DNA from: Streptomyces sp. NBC_01214 | GTDB lineage: Bacteria > Actinomycetota > Actinomycetes > Streptomycetales > Streptomycetaceae | Assembly: GCF_026340975.1 (NCBI RefSeq) | Contig: NZ_JAPEOS010000002.1 | Location: 2,105,001 to 2,169,000 of the forward strand | Direction of reading: 5' to 3' | Length of the DNA stretch: 64,000 bases | Part shown: in pieces, positions 61,439 to 64,000 of the stretch | Layout: every line of letters begins with the position of its first letter | Numbering within the stretch: the first letter of the stretch is position 1 | Program-made: the position numbers and the translations under genes | The notes under the pieces: model-generated | What the model was told of the DNA's origin: nothing | What the model saw: only the letters and a program-made list of their open reading frames with translations | The model's database searches: none

Positions 61439-62698
61439 ATGGACCACGCCGCAGACGTCCCCGACGTCTTCGACCCCCGGATCTACGCCGCAGGCATCCC
61501 GCACGAGCGCTACCGGCTGCTGCGCGAGCGGCACCCCGTGGCCCGGCAGGCGGAGCCGGAGATCCAGGGCTGGCCCGCCGGCCCCGGCTTCTGGGCCGTC
61601 ACCCGGCACGCCGACGTCGTACGGGTCCTGCGCGACCACCGCACGTACTCCTCCTGGCTGGGCGCCACCCAGATCCGCGACCCCGACCCGGCCGACCTGC
61701 CCTTCCTGCGCCGCACCATGCTCAACCAGGACCCGCCCAAACACGGCCGGCTGCGGCGGCTGGTGTCCCGCGCCTTCACCCCCGCCCGCGTCGACGCCTT
61801 CGCCGGACGGGTACGGGAGCGCGCCCGCGCCCTGCTCGCCGCAGCCCGCCAGGACGCCGAGGACGGCGCCGTCGACCTCGTACGCGCCGTCACCGACGAG
61901 TACGCGCTGCTGAACCTCACCGACCTGCTGGGCATCCCGGCCGCCGACCGGGCCCTGCTGCTGGAGTGGACCGTACGGATCATCGGGTACCAGGACCCCG
62001 ACGACGCCCCGGCGCCGCTGATCGGCCCGGACGGCACCCCGCTCAACCCGCGCTCCCCGGCCCTGCTCGGCGAGATGTTCGCGTACGCCCGCGAACTGGC
62101 CGACCACAAGCGCACCCACCCCGGCGACGACGTGCTGACCGCACTGGCCGGGGCCGGGCTCGACCCGGCCGAACTGGAGATGTTCTTCTTCCTGCTCACC
62201 GTCGCGGGCAACGACACCGTACGCAGCGCCGCCCCCGGCGGCCTGCTCGCACTGGCCGGGGCCCCGGACGCCTACCGCCGGCTCGCGCAGGGATCCGTCC
62301 CGTTCGACCGGGCCGTCGACGAACTCCTGCGCGTCCACCCGCCGGTGCTCAGCTTCCGCCGCACGGCCGCCGTCGACACCGAACTGGCCGGGCGGTCCCT
62401 CCGCGCCGGCGACAAGGTGGTGGTCTTCCACGCCTCCGCCAACCACGACGAGCGCGTCTTCACCGACCCCGGCCGCCTCGACCTGGCGCGGACGCCCAAC
62501 CCGCACGTCTCCTTCGGGGACGGCCCGCACGTCTGCCTCGGCGCCCACTTCGCCCGGCTCCAGCTGCGGATCCTCTACGAGGAGTGGTGCGCGGCCATGC
62601 CCGTGCCGGAACTGGCGGGACCGCCGCGCCGGCTGGTCTCCAACTTCATCAACGGGATCACACGGCTACCGGTTCGGGTGTCAGGGCGGCCCGGGTGA
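61439..62698 (+). CDS. Cytochrome P450
   Basis: A 419-residue soluble bacterial P450. The oxygen-activating I-helix is VAGNDTVRSAA, the K-helix ExxR is DELLRVHPPV, and the haem loop FGDGPHVCLGAHFAR carries Cys366. MLNQDPPKHGRLRRLVSRAF is the usual C-helix with the haem-contact His and Arg. It resembles steroid/fatty-acid-type CYP families (CYP125/CYP142-like pattern NDTVR), so a sterol or terpene substrate is possible. No ferredoxin is adjacent. It ends 41 bases inside the convergent next gene. Confidence 0.92.
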   Translation: MDHAADVPDVFDPRIYAAGIPHERYRLLRERHPVARQAEPEIQGWPAGPGFWAVTRHADVVRVLRDHRTYSSWLGATQIRDPDPADLPFLRRTMLNQDPPKHGRLRRLVSRAFTPARVDAFAGRVRERARALLAAARQDAEDGAVDLVRAVTDEYALLNLTDLLGIPAADRALLLEWTVRIIGYQDPDDAPAPLIGPDGTPLNPRSPALLGEMFAYARELADHKRTHPGDDVLTALAGAGLDPAELEMFFFLLTVAGNDTVRSAAPGGLLALAGAPDAYRRLAQGSVPFDRAVDELLRVHPPVLSFRRTAAVDTELAGRSLRAGDKVVVFHASANHDERVFTDPGRLDLARTPNPHVSFGDGPHVCLGAHFARLQLRILYEEWCAAMPVPELAGPPRRLVSNFINGITRLPVRVSGRPG

Positions 62699-63383
62699 CA
62701 TCGGCCGCGAGCTCGGTCACATCGGGGCCGTAAGCGTCGGAGTTGACCACCTTCAGCACCAGGCAGAAGGGATCCTTCCCGTACGTGCGGGCCAGCCGCT
62801 CGTGGTGACGGGCGAGATAGCGGGCGGCGGCTTGGTTGCTGACCGCGGTCTGCCCGGAGAGCAGGAAGACGGGTCGGCCGCCCTGTGCGCCCGTCAGCCT
62901 GGCCAGCAGTACGTACTCCACCTGCCCCTTGGCCCACCGGTAGCTCTCGCCGCCCACCTGGATCGCGCCCCGGTCCTCGTGCTCCTGGGTGTCGACGTTC
63001 ACCCGTACCCCGGGCAGCATCGAGGCCAGGTGCGCCACCGTACGGGTGTTGGACGTCGGGCCGCCGACGCAGAACTCGGCGCGGTCACCGAAGCCCTGGC
63101 GCGCCTCGTCGTGCGTGACGATCTGGACGTTCGCCCCGCAGTCCTTGATCAGCGCGGAGATCTCCAGCAGCGCGAACGCGTCGTTGCGGTGCACCGACGA
63201 TTCCTTGCCGCCCATCTGCCGGTTGACCACGAACAGGCACTCGGCGCCGGCCGGCAGTCCGAAGAACGCCTGTTTGCGGCGCAGCGTGCGGCGCCACAGA
63301 TAGGTCCGGGCGAACCAGCCGAAGCCGCCGCTGAGGGCGGTGGCTATCACCCCGAGCACGATGTTGCGCACGTCGTCGTTCAT
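62658..63383 (-). CDS. Membrane-anchored protein of unknown function with GGPTSN motif
   Basis: A 241-residue protein. One N-terminal helix (NIVLGVIATALSGGFGWFAR) anchors a cytoplasmic domain: ECLFVVNRQMGGKESSVHRN, ISALIKDCGANVQIVTHDEA, FCVGGPTSNTRTVAHLASML, VEYVLLARLTGAQGG, VFLLSGQTAVSNQAAARYLA and VVNSDAYGPDVTELAADV. The alternating strands with Gly-Gly-Pro-Thr-Ser-Asn and SGQT loops look like a nucleotide- or sugar-nucleotide-binding Rossmann-like domain. I cannot name the family. The gene overlaps the P450 3' end by 41 bases, tail to tail. The start is the ATG at 63383. Confidence 0.7.
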   Translation of the reverse strand: MNDDVRNIVLGVIATALSGGFGWFARTYLWRRTLRRKQAFFGLPAGAECLFVVNRQMGGKESSVHRNDAFALLEISALIKDCGANVQIVTHDEARQGFGDRAEFCVGGPTSNTRTVAHLASMLPGVRVNVDTQEHEDRGAIQVGGESYRWAKGQVEYVLLARLTGAQGGRPVFLLSGQTAVSNQAAARYLARHHERLARTYGKDPFCLVLKVVNSDAYGPDVTELAADVTRAALTPEPVAV

Positions 63384-63484
63384 GCGGCGGATGGTAGCGG
63401 CCGGGCCGCCTTCCTGACGCGGGGGGTGCGGTGAAGTTACGCTGCGCGAACCAGACCTGACAGGCCGTTGACCGGAGGAACCGG

Positions 63485-64000
63485 ATGCGTGCTCGCGCCG
63501 CACGTCAGTTAGCGCTCGTCGCCCTCGCCGGGGCGCTCGTCTCCACCGGGGCCGCGGCCCCGCCCACCGCGGTCGCCCCACCGGCCAAGGTACCGGTCGC
63601 CGCCGGCTACGGCGGGGCGGTCGCCAGCGTGGACGCCGACGCCTCCGCCGCGGGCATCGCCGTCCTGCGCTCCGGCGGCAACGCCGTGGACGCGGCGATC
63701 GCCACCGCCGCCGCGCTCGGGGTGACCGAGCCCTACTCGGCGGGCATCGGCGGAGGCGGCTACTTCGTCCACTACGACGCCCGCTCGCGCCGGGTGCACA
63801 CGATCGACGGCCGCGAGACCGCCCCCGCCACGGCCACCGAGACCCTCTTCCAGGAGAACGGCCTCCCCATCCCCTTCGCGGAGGGCCAGACCAGCGGCCT
63901 CGGCGTCGGCGTGCCCGGCACCCCCGCCACCTGGAAGAGCGCCCTCGACGCCTGGGGCACCCGTCCGCTCGACGCACTGCTGAAACCCGCCGAGAAACTG
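63485..64000 (+). CDS. ggt: Gamma-glutamyltransferase, partial (5' end)
   Basis: The first 172 codons of an exported gamma-glutamyltransferase, cut by the right edge. The signal peptide is RQLALVALAGALVSTGAAAP. The large-subunit start has SVDADASAAGIAVLRSGGNA, VDAAIATAAALGVTEPYSAG, GIGGGGYFVHYDARSRRVHT and DGRETAPATAT, all standard for GGT. The enzyme cleaves gamma-glutamyl bonds outside the cell after self-processing; the processing Thr lies beyond the window. The ATG at 63485 has GGAGGAACCGG before it. Confidence 0.92.
   Translation, partial: MRARAARQLALVALAGALVSTGAAAPPTAVAPPAKVPVAAGYGGAVASVDADASAAGIAVLRSGGNAVDAAIATAAALGVTEPYSAGIGGGGYFVHYDARSRRVHTIDGRETAPATATETLFQENGLPIPFAEGQTSGLGVGVPGTPATWKSALDAWGTRPLDALLKPAEKL

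Noticed and set aside
61439..62698. P450 as part of a secondary-metabolite cluster with the polyprenyl synthetase remnant
   Set aside because: The two lie 58 kb apart with unrelated genes between and no other terpene genes.

Overview
The window is chromosomal DNA from a Streptomyces-type actinomycete. The G+C content is very high, start codons are often GTG or TTG, neighbouring genes often overlap by 4 bases (ATGA or GTGA), and many products have their best-known relatives in Streptomyces. No rRNA, tRNA, CRISPR array or intact insertion sequence was seen.

Bases 1-3600 look like the edge of an accessory region. Two genes of a DUF2397/DUF2398 (Wadjet-type) plasmid-defence operon run off the left end. 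Next to them are a secreted protein of unknown function, a remnant of what may be an MMPL transporter, and a frameshifted polyprenyl synthetase pseudogene. Bases 3600-9560 hold single housekeeping or accessory genes: an erythromycin-esterase-like protein, an AlkZ-like DNA glycosylase, an acyl-CoA synthetase, a glutathione peroxidase, and a zinc-ribbon protein with an Mrr-like domain.

Bases 9760-39190 contain a dispersed purine-ureide-glyoxylate catabolic regulon. The genes are gcl, hyi-glxR, katA, a small HTH regulator, the urate operon uraD-uraH-uox, an 8-oxoguanine deaminase, an NCS2 purine permease, malate synthase aceB, the IclR-type repressor gene allR, and allB-alc. Together they take oxidised purine or urate to allantoin and allantoate, then glyoxylate to glycerate or malate, with catalase removing the peroxide made by uricase. 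The promoters of gcl, hyi, katA, aceB, allR and allB carry 15-bp TTCCG-N5-CGGAA-like palindromes, usually in pairs 21 bp apart. A second palindrome, TCAACA-N3-TGTTGA, overlaps the -35 box of uraD and katA, and degenerate copies lie at aceB and allB. Unrelated genes are inserted inside this region: an exonuclease-Mth938 fusion, a GDSL esterase, a MocR regulator, a NarL-type two-component system and an ABC exporter.

Bases 39240-44720 are mixed: an SDR, an AT-richer orphan gene, a RibD-like reductase, two unknown proteins, an EamA transporter and a Gfo/Idh/MocA dehydrogenase. Bases 45015-49768 form a tightly overlapping sugar ABC transporter, ROK kinase and membrane protein operon, probably for import and phosphorylation of a monosaccharide or polyol. 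Bases 49798-52636 hold an MBL hydrolase, xthA, a small unknown protein and an orphan glutamate-type ABC ATPase. Bases 52640-61369 are rich in cell-envelope functions: a secreted S15-type hydrolase, an L,D-transpeptidase lipoprotein, a FemX-like transferase coupled to a MurJ-like flippase, and a response regulator, histidine kinase and GerMN-like lipoprotein operon. The window closes with a cytochrome P450, a membrane-anchored protein of unknown function and the 5' part of a gamma-glutamyltransferase gene.
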